Origin: Desulfovibrionaceae bacterium | Lineage (GTDB): Bacteria; Desulfobacterota; Desulfovibrionia; Desulfovibrionales; Desulfovibrionaceae | Direction: 5' to 3' | DNA: 64,000 bases | Assembly (NCBI GenBank): GCA_029011315.1 | Contig: JAQXLA010000002.1 | Location: 1 to 64,000 of the forward strand | Shown: positions 25,068 through 34,769 of the stretch, piece by piece | Layout of the letters: every line of letters starts with the position of its first letter | Position numbering within the stretch: the first letter of the stretch is position 1 | Program-made: the position numbers and the translations under genes | Notes under the pieces: generated by a model | Seen by the model: the letters and a program-made list of their open reading frames with translations, nothing else | Databases searched by the model: none | What the model was told of the DNA's origin: nothing

Positions 25068-27737
25068 TTATTTCGTCTGATCCTGAAGAATGCGGCGAAG
25101 CACAGAGAAGGCTTCTCCTATTCCTGCGGGATTTGTACCGCCGGCCTGAGCCTGATCCGGGCGTCCACCGCCGGATCCGTTAATCGGTGCGGCAACCTGC
25201 CGAATGCACTCCGGAGCTTTGAAACGATCGTGCAGGTCTTTTGAGACGTACAGAATCATGGAAACCTTCTGATCATTATCGGGATCTGCCGCTGCAAGGC
25301 ACGCAACGCCGGAAGGCATCTTGGATCGGATGTCATCCATCACTTCCCTGAGAGCCTTGATATTCATGGCAGGTGCCTTGACCGCCAGCAACCGGATGCC
25401 ATTGATTTCCTCTGTGCTTTGCATCATGTCGCGGCTTTCGCCTGAAAGAAGACGCGCCGAAGCCTTTTCCAGATCCCGTCGCAGCGTGCGGTTTTCCTTC
25501 AGCAGACTGTCGACTTTGACGGCTGCGGCATCGGGTTGGCTTTTGAGCATCGCACTGATATCCGACAGCATCTGGGTCTGCTTGCGACGCAGTTCTATGG
25601 CCTTTCGTCCGGTTACCGCTTCAATACGGCGCACACCGGCTGCAATGCCGCTTTCTGAAAGAATGGTCAGTGAGCCTATCATGCCCGTATTGGCCACATG
25701 CGTTCCGCCGCACAATTCCACAGATTCCCTGTGACTGTCGTCTCCCATGCTGACGACCCGCACCGTATCGCCGTATTTTTCAGAAAACAAAGCCATAGCC
25801 CCCATTTTGATGGCTTCGTCATGTTTCATTTCCTGAACGGCAACAGGATAGGCCGCCATAATTGAGGTGTTGACGATGTCTTCAACCTGACGGAGTTCTT
25901 CCTGAGAAAAAGCTGCAATATGCGTGAAGTCGAAACGAAGACTGTCAGGGGTCACCAGTGAGCCAGCCTGATGCACGTGATCTCCGAGTACTTTGCGCAG
26001 AGCTGCCTGAAGAAGATGCGTAGCACTGTGATTTCGAGCTGTGTCCGTGCGGTGCTGGAGATCGACTGACTGTTCCACTTCCTGATCTTCGTATAGCTCG
26101 CCTTCTGTTACTTCAATCTGCGCGACGCTCAGAGCTGGCAGAGGCTTGAGCGTATCAATAACGGCGGCGCGGCCGGCGGGTGCTGTGACAGTGCCCCTGT
26201 CGCCGATTTGTCCGCCTCCGGCTCCGTAGAACGGCATGCGATCGGTAACGATAAAGCCTTTTTCTCCCTGAACGAGCTTTTCAACCGGCAGCGCATCCGC
26301 ATCGAGCAGTGAAACCGTTCGTCCGCAACAGGAGAGGGTTTCATAGCCGAGGAATTCGTTACGGATGCCATCTTCAAGCAACGCCTTGAAACGGGTCATG
26401 AGGTCTTTGTCTCCAGACCCCTTCCAGTTTGCCCGGGCTCTGGCCTTCTGTTCTTTCATATGGGCGTTGAAGCCCTGTTCATCCACGATAAATCCCCGTT
26501 TGCCGGCAATATCATTGACGATATCCAAAGGAAATCCGTAGGTATCGTACAGACGGAAAAGGGTTTCACCCTCGATGCAGGTTTTTCCGGAAGCACTCAG
26601 GTCAGCCATGGCCTCTTCCAGAAGTGCCAGACCTTTATCTAGCGTGACGTAAAAACGCTCTTCTTCTTCACGGACGACGCGTTCCATAAAGTCAGCTCGG
26701 GCGCGAAGTTCGGGGTAGGATTCTTCCATGACTTCCACGACCTTCAGAGCCGTTTTATACAGGAAAGGATCCTGCATGCCGATCAAACGTCCGAATCGGA
26801 AAGCACGGCGAATCAGCCGGCGCAGGACATACCCTCTGCCTTCATTGGAAGGCAAAATGCCATCGGCGATGAGAAATGCGATGGCTCGGCTGTGGTCGGC
26901 AATGACGCGCAAAGCTACGTCGGCATCTGGATTTTCCCCGTAGGTTACACCGGCGAGACCGGCCATATGTCCAATGAACTGCTGAAACAGGTCGGTATCG
27001 TAATTGGAGCGAACCCCCTGACAGATGGCGGCGATGCGCTCAAGCCCCATGCCTGTATCAATAGACGGCCTGGGCAGGGGTAAACGGGTTCCGTCAGGCT
27101 GCTGATCGTACTGCATGAAGACAAGATTCCAGATTTCAAGGAAACGATCGCAATCACAGGTGCCTATGCCGCAGTTCGGTCCGCAGGCCATGTCCTCGCC
27201 CTGATCATAGTGAATTTCAGAACATGGTCCGCAGGGACCGGTATCGCCCATAGACCAGAAATTATCCTTTTCTCCAAGACGATAGATGCGGGAAGGATCA
27301 ATGCCGGAAATTTTTCGCCACAGTTCAAAGGCTTCGTCATCATCCTTGTAAATGGTGATGTAGAGACGATCTTTCGGGAGCTTCAGCTCTTCCGTAATGA
27401 ACGTCCAGGCAAAACGCATGGCATCTTCTTTGAAATAGTCGCCAAACGAGAAGTTTCCGAGCATTTCAAAGAAGGTATGATGTCTGGCTGTGCGGCCGAC
27501 ATTGTCCAGATCATTGTGCTTTCCGCCGGCGCGCAGACATTTTTGCGCCGTAGTTGCCCGGATATAGTCGCGTTTTTCCTGTCCGGTAAAGATTTTTTTG
27601 AATTGAACCATGCCTGCATTGGTGAACAGCAGGGAAGGATCGTCCTTGGGAATCAGGGATGAAGAGGCAACTTCCGTATGGTGATTTTTTTTAAAAAATT
27701 CCAAAAATTTTGAACGGATTTCCTTGGCCGTAAGCAT
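25068..27737 (-). CDS. alaS: Alanine--tRNA ligase
   Basis: 889-residue class II synthetase for tRNA-Ala. The N-terminus ([30 protein letters not shown]), the [22 protein letters not shown] motif, the editing-domain zinc residues (HSATHLL and CGGTHV) and a C-terminal oligomerisation domain with DHHA1-like [12 protein letters not shown] are all present. Full normal length. The ATG follows GAAGGAC at 8 bases. It lies 29 bases downstream of recA and is probably co-transcribed with it, a pairing common in this lineage. Confidence 0.97.
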   Translation of the reverse strand: MLTAKEIRSKFLEFFKKNHHTEVASSSLIPKDDPSLLFTNAGMVQFKKIFTGQEKRDYIRATTAQKCLRAGGKHNDLDNVGRTARHHTFFEMLGNFSFGDYFKEDAMRFAWTFITEELKLPKDRLYITIYKDDDEAFELWRKISGIDPSRIYRLGEKDNFWSMGDTGPCGPCSEIHYDQGEDMACGPNCGIGTCDCDRFLEIWNLVFMQYDQQPDGTRLPLPRPSIDTGMGLERIAAICQGVRSNYDTDLFQQFIGHMAGLAGVTYGENPDADVALRVIADHSRAIAFLIADGILPSNEGRGYVLRRLIRRAFRFGRLIGMQDPFLYKTALKVVEVMEESYPELRARADFMERVVREEEERFYVTLDKGLALLEEAMADLSASGKTCIEGETLFRLYDTYGFPLDIVNDIAGKRGFIVDEQGFNAHMKEQKARARANWKGSGDKDLMTRFKALLEDGIRNEFLGYETLSCCGRTVSLLDADALPVEKLVQGEKGFIVTDRMPFYGAGGGQIGDRGTVTAPAGRAAVIDTLKPLPALSVAQIEVTEGELYEDQEVEQSVDLQHRTDTARNHSATHLLQAALRKVLGDHVHQAGSLVTPDSLRFDFTHIAAFSQEELRQVEDIVNTSIMAAYPVAVQEMKHDEAIKMGAMALFSEKYGDTVRVVSMGDDSHRESVELCGGTHVANTGMIGSLTILSESGIAAGVRRIEAVTGRKAIELRRKQTQMLSDISAMLKSQPDAAAVKVDSLLKENRTLRRDLEKASARLLSGESRDMMQSTEEINGIRLLAVKAPAMNIKALREVMDDIRSKMPSGVACLAAADPDNDQKVSMILYVSKDLHDRFKAPECIRQVAAPINGSGGGRPDQAQAGGTNPAGIGEAFSVLRRILQDQTK

Positions 27738-27766
27738 AGCTGGCTGTCCTTCAGATAAGGCTTTAA

Positions 27767-28867
27767 TTAAAAGGGTTCTTCCAGACGCATGGCGGGATCT
27801 TCTGCCGATTGATCCTCTCCGGTGAGGAAATCCTCTGCCAGGCTGTTCTGATTTTTACGATTCAGGTGCTCCTGAAGAGCTGTTTCAATGGCCTGGCGCA
27901 ATTCCGGTGTACTGTCGAGAAGCTCCCGGACCTTTTCCTTTCCCTGTCCAAGACGTTCTTCTCCAAAAGAGAACCAGGCACCGCTTTTGTCGATAATGCC
28001 AGTGTCAACACCCAGATCAATCAATTCTCCGGAGCGGGAGATACCAGTGCCCCATACGATATCAAAAGTCGCTTCCTTAAATGGCGGAGCCATTTTGTTT
28101 TTTACGATTTTGACTTTTGTACGGGATCCGAACGCTTCGTCTTTATCCTTCAATGTCTGAATCCTGCGGATGTCAATTCGGACGGAGCTGTAGTATTTCA
28201 AGGCATTGCCACCGGTTGTTGTCTCCGGATTGCCGTAGCCGGTCATGCCGATTTTCATACGGATTTGATTGATGAAAATAACAGCGGCATTGTTTTTGGC
28301 AACTGTTCCGGTCAGTTTGCGCATGGCATGCGACATCAGTCGCGCATGCCCTCCCACCTGTGTTTCTCCCATTGCGCCTTCCAGTTCCGACTGCGGAATC
28401 AATGCGGCGACAGAGTCGATAACGACGATATCAACGGCACCGGAATTCACCAGCATATCGGCGATGTCCAGAGCCTGCTCGCCGTAATCTGGCTGCGCGA
28501 TAATCAGTTCATCGGTGTTGACGCCGAGCCTTTTGGCGTATGTGATGTCCAGCGCATGTTCCGCGTCAACGAACGCAGCAGTACCGCCGGTTTTCTGACA
28601 TTCAGCAATAATGTGGAGAGCCAGAGTCGTTTTCCCGGATGATTCCGGACCGTAAATTTCCGTGACCCGACCCTTGGGAATCCCGCCGATGCCCAGTGCC
28701 ATATCCAGACCGATGGATCCGGTCGGGATGCTCGGCGCATTGACATGAGCTCCATCGGAAAAACGCATGACAGCACCTTTTCCGAATCGTCCTTCAATGA
28801 GCTGCAGAGCCGTATTGAGCGCTGCACGGCGAGCATCTTCTGGAGAAACAGAGTTTTTTTTTGCCAT
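27767..28867 (-). CDS. recA: Recombinase RecA
   Basis: 366-residue DNA strand-exchange ATPase and SOS co-protease. Walker [10 protein letters not shown] at 73-81, [16 protein letters not shown] (L1 region), the [53 protein letters not shown] block, and an acidic C-terminus are typical. The chosen ATG begins MAKKNSV; a longer frame starts inside the SRP RNA terminator and is not credible. The ribosome site (GGGGTC) is modest. A LexA box was not recognised upstream. Confidence 0.97.
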   Translation of the reverse strand: MAKKNSVSPEDARRAALNTALQLIEGRFGKGAVMRFSDGAHVNAPSIPTGSIGLDMALGIGGIPKGRVTEIYGPESSGKTTLALHIIAECQKTGGTAAFVDAEHALDITYAKRLGVNTDELIIAQPDYGEQALDIADMLVNSGAVDIVVIDSVAALIPQSELEGAMGETQVGGHARLMSHAMRKLTGTVAKNNAAVIFINQIRMKIGMTGYGNPETTTGGNALKYYSSVRIDIRRIQTLKDKDEAFGSRTKVKIVKNKMAPPFKEATFDIVWGTGISRSGELIDLGVDTGIIDKSGAWFSFGEERLGQGKEKVRELLDSTPELRQAIETALQEHLNRKNQNSLAEDFLTGEDQSAEDPAMRLEEPF

Positions 28868-28928
28868 AGCAGACCCCGTCTTGAGGTTAAGCGGCTTATG
28901 CCGCTTAACAGGATTTAACCGATGGAAC

Positions 28929-28960
28929 AAAAAAGCGCAAACCTTTGGTTTGCGCTTTTT
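28929..28960 (-). terminator. Terminator of the SRP RNA gene
   Basis: AAAAAGCGCAAACC (28930-28943) pairs with GGTTTGCGCTTTTT (28947-28960) around a 3-base loop, a 14-bp perfect stem followed on the minus strand by T6. It immediately follows the mature ffs 3' end. Confidence 0.9.
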
Positions 28961-29046
28961 GGGAACCGGACACCCGGAGGATAACCGTTACCGTTGCTTT
29001 CTTTCGAACCTGGCGGGGTTGGCGGCTCTTCCGCCGCCCGGTTCCC
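28961..29046 (-). ncRNA. ffs: Bacterial small signal recognition particle RNA (4.5S RNA)
   Basis: 86-base RNA; binds Ffh and FtsY to target membrane proteins. Its ends pair: GGGAACCGG at the 5' end and CCGGTTCCC at the 3' end. Internally, CCCCGCCAGGTTCGAAAGAAAGCAACGG matches the Ffh-binding apical loop consensus; only pieces are quoted here: CCAGGTTCG, the GAAA tetraloop, then GAAAGCAACGG. The tetraloop is GAAA rather than the common GGAA but keeps the GNRA form. A strong promoter (29060-29088) and a terminator frame the gene. Confidence 0.88.
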
Positions 29047-29059
29047 GGCCTGAAGCCTG

Positions 29060-29088
29060 TTCATATCTTGTTTTGCAGAATGAGTCAA
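29060..29088 (-). promoter_or_regulatory. Promoter for ffs
   Basis: On the minus strand, TTGACT (-35, five of six), exactly 17 bases, then TATGAA (-10, four of six). The predicted start lies a few bases before the mature RNA 5' end. The sequence CCGGCTTGA occurs at the -35 and again about 35 bases upstream. Confidence 0.7.
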
Positions 29089-29254
29089 GCCGGTTTTCCG
29101 AACATGCTGCAGAAGAAGGATCAAGCCGGATTTTGCGAAATGACATACACGGCCAAGAGAGGGACGGTTGAGAAAAATCTGGAAACTGCTATTCAGCAAC
29201 AGAGAAAAAGTGTTTGCCTTACGCAATGTCAGTCTTAAAATTTTGAGGATTTCC

Positions 29255-29908
29255 ATGTATTTAAATCGAAAAATCCGGACTGCGGTGCGGATATCCATTT
29301 TGGCGATTTTCCTGATGCGTCCGATTTTTCCATTTGACATGACTGTTTCGCTGTATGCGGCAGATTTTAGTGGGGTGATGCTGGCAGATCCTCTGATTGC
29401 GGTTCAGATGCTTCTTGCCGGAGTAGTGCCTGCTCTGCCTTTATGGTTGGGTACAGCGGTCGGGGCTGCGATTCAGATCGCGGTTGGCCGGAAATTTTGC
29501 CGGTGGATTTGTCCGTTCGGACTTCTGTCAGAATGGGGATTTCATATTCGGAGAAAGCTGATTGCGTGCGGTCTGTCCCCCGTCGGTTCTCAGATGTCTC
29601 GTTTCAGAATGTTGCTTTTTTTGCTCTCTCTTTCTGCGCTGACGGCTGAGCCTGTCCTCAGCATGCTATCCATGCCAGGACGTATTTCCCTGTTGGGCGT
29701 GATTGCGGCGCAGGAGGGCATGGCCTTTTTGGCTTCGGGATTCTTTTTGCTGCCTTTGGCTGCTCTCGGCATCGAGTTCGTTTTAGGACAGAGAATCTGG
29801 TGTCGCTGTTTTTGTCCACAGGTCGCAGCGGCTGAATTCCTGTATGGAGAAACGAGGAAAGTCGGCAGGGCGATGCGTGTTTTGACGCCATGTCTGAAGA
29901 GGAGATAG
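29255..29908 (+). CDS. NapH-like membrane iron-sulfur protein lacking the ferredoxin domain
   Basis: 217 residues with four or five membrane spans. It aligns by eye with NapH: an N-terminal span, the periplasmic ADPLIAVQMLLAG region, then the two conserved C-x3-C-P motifs (KFCRWICPFG and WCRCFCPQV). NapH transfers electrons from quinol toward the periplasm, using two C-terminal 4Fe-4S clusters; here the protein stops soon after the second CxxxCP, with no ferredoxin module. The ATG has GAGGAT 4-5 bases upstream; a TTG 87 bases earlier extends the frame but lacks a good site. The next gene starts 4 bases on. Confidence 0.75.
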   Translation: MYLNRKIRTAVRISILAIFLMRPIFPFDMTVSLYAADFSGVMLADPLIAVQMLLAGVVPALPLWLGTAVGAAIQIAVGRKFCRWICPFGLLSEWGFHIRRKLIACGLSPVGSQMSRFRMLLFLLSLSALTAEPVLSMLSMPGRISLLGVIAAQEGMAFLASGFFLLPLAALGIEFVLGQRIWCRCFCPQVAAAEFLYGETRKVGRAMRVLTPCLKRR

Positions 29909-29912
29909 CGGT

Positions 29913-31100
29913 ATGCCGGATGTTTTTAAGATGAGAGGAACACTGACCGAGCGCACCGCTCTGATTCTTGTCCTGTACTCCGCTTTGCTTGATACGATGC
30001 GGCTTTCCGTGATCGTGCCAATACTTCCTGAAACTGCCAGATATTACGGTCTCGATGCGTCCGGCATCAGCCTGCTTATGCTGATGCTGACGCTTCCGGG
30101 AGCTTTTCTTACTCCTATCGTCGGAGTATGGGCGGATCGCTTCGGACGCAAGGCCGTCATGATGCCCGGGCTGATCCTGACTGTCATTGGAGGTTGTATC
30201 TGCGCATTCGCCCCTTCCGCAAGCTTTTTGTTTGCCGGATGTCTTATTCTTGGTCTGAGCGGATCTCTTTTGGGGATCATGCACACGACTCTGGTCGGCG
30301 ACCTGTATCCTTCAGAACGACGCGGATCCGTCATGGGGCAAGTGGGAGCGGCAATCAGCATTGGAACGGCGTTGTATCCTGTAATCGGCGGTCTTCTCGG
30401 GGAAATGCATCGTTCTCTGCCGTTTTTCACAGCGCTTTTCGCTCTTCCCCTGATTCCTCTGGTTTTCAGACTTCCAAATCATCAGAAAAATTCAAGGGGC
30501 TTGAAACTGTATATTCAGGCAAGCCTCAGGCAGCTGTCCAGAGGAGATACGCTTTTTTTCATCATCATGACCTTTGCCTGCTTTGTGATGCTCTACGGGC
30601 AGATTGCCTGTGTTCCCATCCTCGCGGATCGGCTGTATTGCGCTGCGCCTTCGGAAATCGGACTGCTTCTTGCATCCTGTTCAGCAGGAAGTGCCGCAGT
30701 ATCTTTCATTTATGGCCGATTGATTCGGCATATCTCAAAATTTGTGTTGATGCTGGCCGCCGGTATGCTGTACTGCCTCTCGCAGAGTCTGCTGGTCATT
30801 TTTCCGATATGTTTTGGCGCATCTTTTTTCTTTATTCTCTTTCTTCCTGTTTGCCTGGCCGGAATGTCTCAGGGAATTCTTTTCCCTATCATATCTGCGG
30901 GACTGGCCGATTTGTCTGAAGAGCGAAATCGAGGCATTATTATGGCGGTGAACGGATCTGTCATACGTCTGGGGCAAAGTGCTGCGCTCATGGCTTTTGG
31001 TGTGGTATTGGATTTTTGCGGATACACGGGAGCCTTTGCGTTCGGTCTGCTTGCTGCGGCGGCGATGACGATGTTCATTTTTTGTCGATATCCGAAATAG
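29913..31100 (+). CDS. MFS transporter, drug/metabolite exporter type
   Basis: 395 residues with about 12 predicted membrane spans. Motif A (GVWADRFGRKAVM, loop 2-3) and LGLSGSLLGIMHTTLVGDLYPSERRGSVMG (loop 4-5) identify the DHA1-like group of proton-driven exporters. Substrate cannot be told. The ATG follows GAGGAGATAGCGGT and begins 4 bases after the NapH-like stop, so the pair is an operon; uppP follows 48 bases later. Confidence 0.85.
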   Translation: MPDVFKMRGTLTERTALILVLYSALLDTMRLSVIVPILPETARYYGLDASGISLLMLMLTLPGAFLTPIVGVWADRFGRKAVMMPGLILTVIGGCICAFAPSASFLFAGCLILGLSGSLLGIMHTTLVGDLYPSERRGSVMGQVGAAISIGTALYPVIGGLLGEMHRSLPFFTALFALPLIPLVFRLPNHQKNSRGLKLYIQASLRQLSRGDTLFFIIMTFACFVMLYGQIACVPILADRLYCAAPSEIGLLLASCSAGSAAVSFIYGRLIRHISKFVLMLAAGMLYCLSQSLLVIFPICFGASFFFILFLPVCLAGMSQGILFPIISAGLADLSEERNRGIIMAVNGSVIRLGQSAALMAFGVVLDFCGYTGAFAFGLLAAAAMTMFIFCRYPK

Positions 31101-31148
31101 CAGTCATACGAAATGACGCCGCGTCTGCGGCATACTATGGGGGAATGT

Positions 31149-31964
31149 ATGGATTCTTGGCTGACAGGTTTGATTCTCGGAGCCGTGCAGGGCCTGACGG
31201 AGTTTCTTCCCGTATCTTCTACGGGGCATCTTATCATTGCCGGAACGCTGCTTGATTTTACGGGGGTGAAAGCAGGAATATTTGATGTAGCGATTCAGCT
31301 CGGATCCATTTTGGCTGTTGTCGCGCTGTACAGGGAGCGATTTCTCGGTTTATTTTTTCCTGAAAAGCGAAGATGCGCCGCCAAGAGCATGTCCGGCATG
31401 CGGGGTATTCTGATGCTGATGCTGACGTCTTTTCCTCCGGCTCTTCTTGGCCTGCTGCTGCATGCGCAGATCAAATCGCTGTTTACTCCGGGAAGCGTTG
31501 CCTTATCTTTAGGCACCGGAGCTCTGATGATGCTTTTTGTGGAAAAGTACTGCCGCAGACGGCGCTATGCAGGCTGCGGCACAGTTGATGCTTTGACGCC
31601 GCTTCAGGCTTTGGGGATCGGCTGTTTTCAATGCCTGGCACTATGGCCAGGCTTTTCCCGTTCCGGATCCACAATTATGGGCGGAATGCTGCTTGGAGCC
31701 GATAGAAAAACGGCTGCGGAATATTCGTTTCTCGCCGCCGTTCCTATTATGTTTATGGCAACTGGCTATGATATTCTCAAAAATTGGGAAGTTTTTTCAG
31801 CTGCGGATCTGCCGTTGTTTGCCGCAGGCATGATCGCCGCCTTTCTGTTTGCCTGGGCAGCCATTCGCACCTTTATTGCCTTTGTGGGGCGGATGACGCT
31901 TCTTCCCTTTGCCTGGTACCGCCTTATTCTGGCTCCTTGGGTCTGGTTCTGCCTAAGTGCCTGA
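31149..31964 (+). CDS. uppP: Undecaprenyl-diphosphatase (BacA/UppP)
   Basis: Integral membrane phosphatase that recycles undecaprenyl pyrophosphate for cell-wall synthesis; gives bacitracin tolerance. The first signature, EFLPVSSTGHLII, is at 18-30 and the second, WPGFSRSGSTIMGGMLLG, is in the second half; both are intact. At 271 residues it is of normal length. The ATG beginning MDSWLTG has a GGGGG site; two upstream in-frame ATGs do not. It ends one base short of the convergent FeoB-associated gene, with no terminator between. Confidence 0.94.
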   Translation: MDSWLTGLILGAVQGLTEFLPVSSTGHLIIAGTLLDFTGVKAGIFDVAIQLGSILAVVALYRERFLGLFFPEKRRCAAKSMSGMRGILMLMLTSFPPALLGLLLHAQIKSLFTPGSVALSLGTGALMMLFVEKYCRRRRYAGCGTVDALTPLQALGIGCFQCLALWPGFSRSGSTIMGGMLLGADRKTAAEYSFLAAVPIMFMATGYDILKNWEVFSAADLPLFAAGMIAAFLFAWAAIRTFIAFVGRMTLLPFAWYRLILAPWVWFCLSA

Positions 31965-31965
31965 T

Positions 31966-32160
31966 TTACAGATTCTTTTTGCAGCAAGGGGGAAGAGCTT
32001 TTGTCTGAAGTTCTTTCTTCTGCTGTGCGCAGCAGCATGTTTTTTGACCGCAGGATTCACCGCATGAACAGCCTTTTCCCTTGGAAAAATCAAGAGCTTT
32101 TTTCAGGATAAAGCTGAGGGATATGGCAAGTATGAGAATAATCAGGACGTGTTCTGTCAT
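31966..32160 (-). CDS. FeoB-associated Cys-rich membrane protein
   Basis: 64 residues: one N-terminal membrane span (VLIILILAISLSFIL) followed by a cysteine-rich tail with GCSCGESCGQKTCCCAQQ and a CC near the end. The layout matches the short protein family commonly encoded downstream of feoB, thought to help ferrous iron transport. The ATG follows AAGGAAAC. It lies 107 bases after feoB, beyond a strong terminator, so its expression probably depends on read-through or processing. Confidence 0.85.
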   Translation of the reverse strand: MTEHVLIILILAISLSFILKKALDFSKGKGCSCGESCGQKTCCCAQQKKELQTKALPPCCKKNL

Positions 32161-32205
32161 GTTGTTTGTTTCCTTTTCGATTCTTCAGAGAGCATGAATC
32201 AGATG

Positions 32206-32253
32206 AAAAAATCCGGTGCCGGAATACAGGAGGTCTGGTGTATTCCGGCACCG
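32206..32253 (-). terminator. Terminator between feoB and the Cys-rich partner gene
   Basis: CGGTGCCGGAATACA (32214-32228) pairs perfectly with TGTATTCCGGCACCG (32239-32253), 15 bp, with a 10-base loop, and on the minus strand is followed by GATTTTTT. It starts 14 bases after the feoB stop and would limit transcription of the partner gene. Confidence 0.88.
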
Positions 32254-32267
32254 TGAAAAGCGGAATG

Positions 32268-34475
32268 TCAATGCATCAGGAATGGACAGATGCGGTATGC
32301 CAGAGCCGCTACGGCAAACGCGAGGAAGGTATTCAGAAACATGGAGGCAAAGGCCCATTTCCAGCCGATTTCCCGTCCTATGACGGCAATGGTCACAAAA
32401 CATGGAGAATACAGCAGGACAAACAGAATGAAGGCGATGGCAACGCTCTGACTCCATGCGGGATCGGAGGCCAAAATGGAAGCCAGAGAAGGCCCGTCGG
32501 TCTCGTTTTCTTCGGCAGACTCGTAATCTCCAGGATCGACTTCACCGAGAGAATAGGCCGTGCCAAGCGTTGAGATAATGACTTCTTTTGCAGCGAATCC
32601 GCCAATGAGGGCAATGTCCGTCCGCCAGTCAAAGCCGCACAGTGGTTTGGTAACGGTTTCCATAGCCTTGCCGAGCTGTCCGGCATAGCTTGAGGCCAGA
32701 ATTGCCTGAGACTGATTGTTTTCAATCTGGTTTTTCAGTTCTTCCAGCTCCGCTTTTTTCTGCTGGTCATCTTCAGCAAGAGCGGCGATTTGTTCCTCGA
32801 CGGCTTCAATTTGTTGTTCAAAGGCAGCAGACTGTTTTTCATCCAATCCGGGATAGGTCATAGAAGCCCAGATTAAAACGGAAATGGCCAAAATAACTGT
32901 TCCCGCCTTTTTTATGTACATCCATGCGCGCTCCCAGGTATGGGTCAGAAGTCCCTGAAGAGTTGGCAGACGATAGGGCGGAAGTTCCATGACAAAGGGA
33001 GTTGCTGGTCCGCTGATGATGGTATGACGCAGAATGGATGCTACCAGCAGCACAAAGAACCAGCCTGCGAGCGTAATGAAGAAAATAGCATTTCCGGCAG
33101 ACTGCGGGAAAAAGGCGATGGCGATCATGAGAAAAACAGGGGTCTTGGCACCGCAGCTCAGAAAAGGAGCTGTCAGAATCGTTGCGATGCGTTCTCGGGG
33201 AGAACGAAGCGTACGCGCTGCCATGATGCCGGGAACCGCACAGCCTCCAGGAATACCGCCAGCCACAATGAACGGAACAACGGACGCTCCGTGCAGACCA
33301 AAGATATGGAATACTTTGTCTAGCATGTAAGCCATACGGGCAAGATAGCCGGAATCCTCCAAAAAGGAGAGGAAAAAGAACATGATGAGAATAAGCGGAG
33401 CGAAGCTGAGCACGCCGCCTACGCCAGCGATGATGCCGTCATTGATGAGAGAAAGAAGCTGCCCTTCGGGAATAAGCTGTTCCGTAAGGCCGGAGCAAGC
33501 CTCAAAAAACGTTTCAACCCAACCCTGCGGTATCGCTCCAAGTTCGATGGTGATCCAGAACAGAGAGTAAAGAACGCCGAGCATGATGAAGGGGCCCAAC
33601 AGGGGATTGCACAAAATTTTATCAATGGCATCCGTCACGTCGAATCGTTTTTCCCTGGAATGAGAAATAACGCCCCGAAGCAGAGAGGAAATATATCCGT
33701 AGCGATAGTCCGCAACGAGTGCCGCAGGTTCGGCCTGCAGGGTTTTTATGGTGTGATCGGCTACGCTGTCCACTTCCTGCTTAAGCTGATCGTGGCATCC
33801 TCCGGCCTTTTCTCCAATAGAGAGAATTTCCGTATCCCGTTCCATGTATTTCACGGCCAGCCAGCGGGGAGGGTAGAGATGATTCAGAAAGTCTTCCTGC
33901 TGAATCAGATTCTCCATTCTTTCCAGAGCCGGATTCAGATCCGTACCGTAAGAAATGTAAGCAGGTTCCTGTTCCCCGGATGTTTCCAGCATATTCGCAA
34001 GCAGATCAAGAACATCCTGTTTGCCTTCTCCCGTGCGGGCTACGACGCCGACGACAGGCGACTGCATTTTTTCAGCCAGCTTTTTCATGTCGATATTCAT
34101 GCCCTTGCGACGGACTTCATCCATCATGTTCAGCACGAGCATGATTTTTTTGCCCATTTCCCGAATCTGCAGAGCAAGATACAGAGAACGTTCGAGATTT
34201 GTCGCGTCTACCATGACCATGACGGCATCTGGATTTTGATTGACGAGGAAATTTCTGGCTACGAGTTCGTCGAGCGAATAGGCTGTAAGAGAATATGTCC
34301 CCGGAAGATCCACAAGAGTGACGTTGTGTTCTCCGATTCGAAGAGTGCCTTCATGCTTTTCCACGGTAATGCCGGGATAGTTTCCGACATGCTGATGGGC
34401 TCCAGTTAGCGCATTGAACAGTGTGCTTTTGCCGCAGTTTGGATTGCCGATAATGGCAATGGTTTTCTGGCTCAT
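32268..34475 (-). CDS. feoB: Ferrous iron transport protein B
   Basis: Main ferrous iron permease, 735 residues. The N-terminal GTPase has GNPNCGKST at 10-18, DLPGTYSL and NMMDE; a helical GDI-like region follows. The membrane domain carries the two Gate motifs (PLLGPFIMLGVLY.. and CAVPGIMAARTL.. types). The ATG beginning MSQKTIA follows AAGAGG; an upstream ATG adds 10 residues without a ribosome site. No feoA is adjacent, which is less usual. A Fur box overlaps its promoter, so expression should rise under iron limitation. Confidence 0.95.
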   Translation of the reverse strand: MSQKTIAIIGNPNCGKSTLFNALTGAHQHVGNYPGITVEKHEGTLRIGEHNVTLVDLPGTYSLTAYSLDELVARNFLVNQNPDAVMVMVDATNLERSLYLALQIREMGKKIMLVLNMMDEVRRKGMNIDMKKLAEKMQSPVVGVVARTGEGKQDVLDLLANMLETSGEQEPAYISYGTDLNPALERMENLIQQEDFLNHLYPPRWLAVKYMERDTEILSIGEKAGGCHDQLKQEVDSVADHTIKTLQAEPAALVADYRYGYISSLLRGVISHSREKRFDVTDAIDKILCNPLLGPFIMLGVLYSLFWITIELGAIPQGWVETFFEACSGLTEQLIPEGQLLSLINDGIIAGVGGVLSFAPLILIMFFFLSFLEDSGYLARMAYMLDKVFHIFGLHGASVVPFIVAGGIPGGCAVPGIMAARTLRSPRERIATILTAPFLSCGAKTPVFLMIAIAFFPQSAGNAIFFITLAGWFFVLLVASILRHTIISGPATPFVMELPPYRLPTLQGLLTHTWERAWMYIKKAGTVILAISVLIWASMTYPGLDEKQSAAFEQQIEAVEEQIAALAEDDQQKKAELEELKNQIENNQSQAILASSYAGQLGKAMETVTKPLCGFDWRTDIALIGGFAAKEVIISTLGTAYSLGEVDPGDYESAEENETDGPSLASILASDPAWSQSVAIAFILFVLLYSPCFVTIAVIGREIGWKWAFASMFLNTFLAFAVAALAYRICPFLMH

Positions 34476-34547
34476 TCCGATTTTCCTCTTGATAGTGACC
34501 TTCATTATCTGATCGTATCCGTCATGATACGGTCTTTGTTGAAAGAC

Positions 34548-34576
34548 TTTTTAAAGAAAATGAAATTCATTGTCAA
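34548..34576 (-). promoter_or_regulatory. feoB promoter
   Basis: On the minus strand, a perfect TTGACA (34571-34576), a 17-base spacer and TAAAAA (34548-34553). A Fur-box-like dyad occupies the spacer and part of the -35. The downstream leader contains CGTATC..GATACG (about 34514-34531), a small hairpin. Confidence 0.6.
34556..34574. promoter_or_regulatory. Fur box upstream of feoB
   Basis: The 19-base site GAAAATGAAATTCATTGTC matches 15 of 19 positions of the classic Fur box (GATAATGATAATCATTATC). It lies within the feoB promoter, exactly where Fe(II)-Fur would block RNA polymerase. Binding is inferred. Confidence 0.7.
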
Positions 34577-34620
34577 CAAAATATGAAAAATTATGGAGTC
34601 ACCTGATAATGAAGGATGCT

Positions 34621-34639
34621 GTTTCAGAAATTCTGAAAC
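34621..34639. promoter_or_regulatory. Operator-like dyad upstream of the restriction-modification gene
   Basis: GTTTCAGAA and TTCTGAAAC are perfect 9-base arms around a single central A. A second, weaker dyad (CAGGAAA..TTTCCTG) follows at about 34652-34671. Both lie in the 190-base region ahead of the restriction-modification gene. They could be an operator or fold as hairpins in its leader. No controller gene is next to it. Confidence 0.4.
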
Positions 34640-34769
34640 TTAAACTCTTCACAGGAAAGTGGAATTTTCCTGGCTGAAAATGTATTCTGAGAGGCACAGA
34701 AGATGCACAGCGCAAACCGGGCAAATGTCACTTGTTTGCATTTTTATTCATGGAAGTGAGGTATGTAAT

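Noticed and set aside
29880..29912. Frameshift that would restore a ferredoxin tail to the NapH-like protein
   Set aside because: The MFS gene with a strong ribosome site begins 4 bases after the stop, leaving no room for the missing domain.
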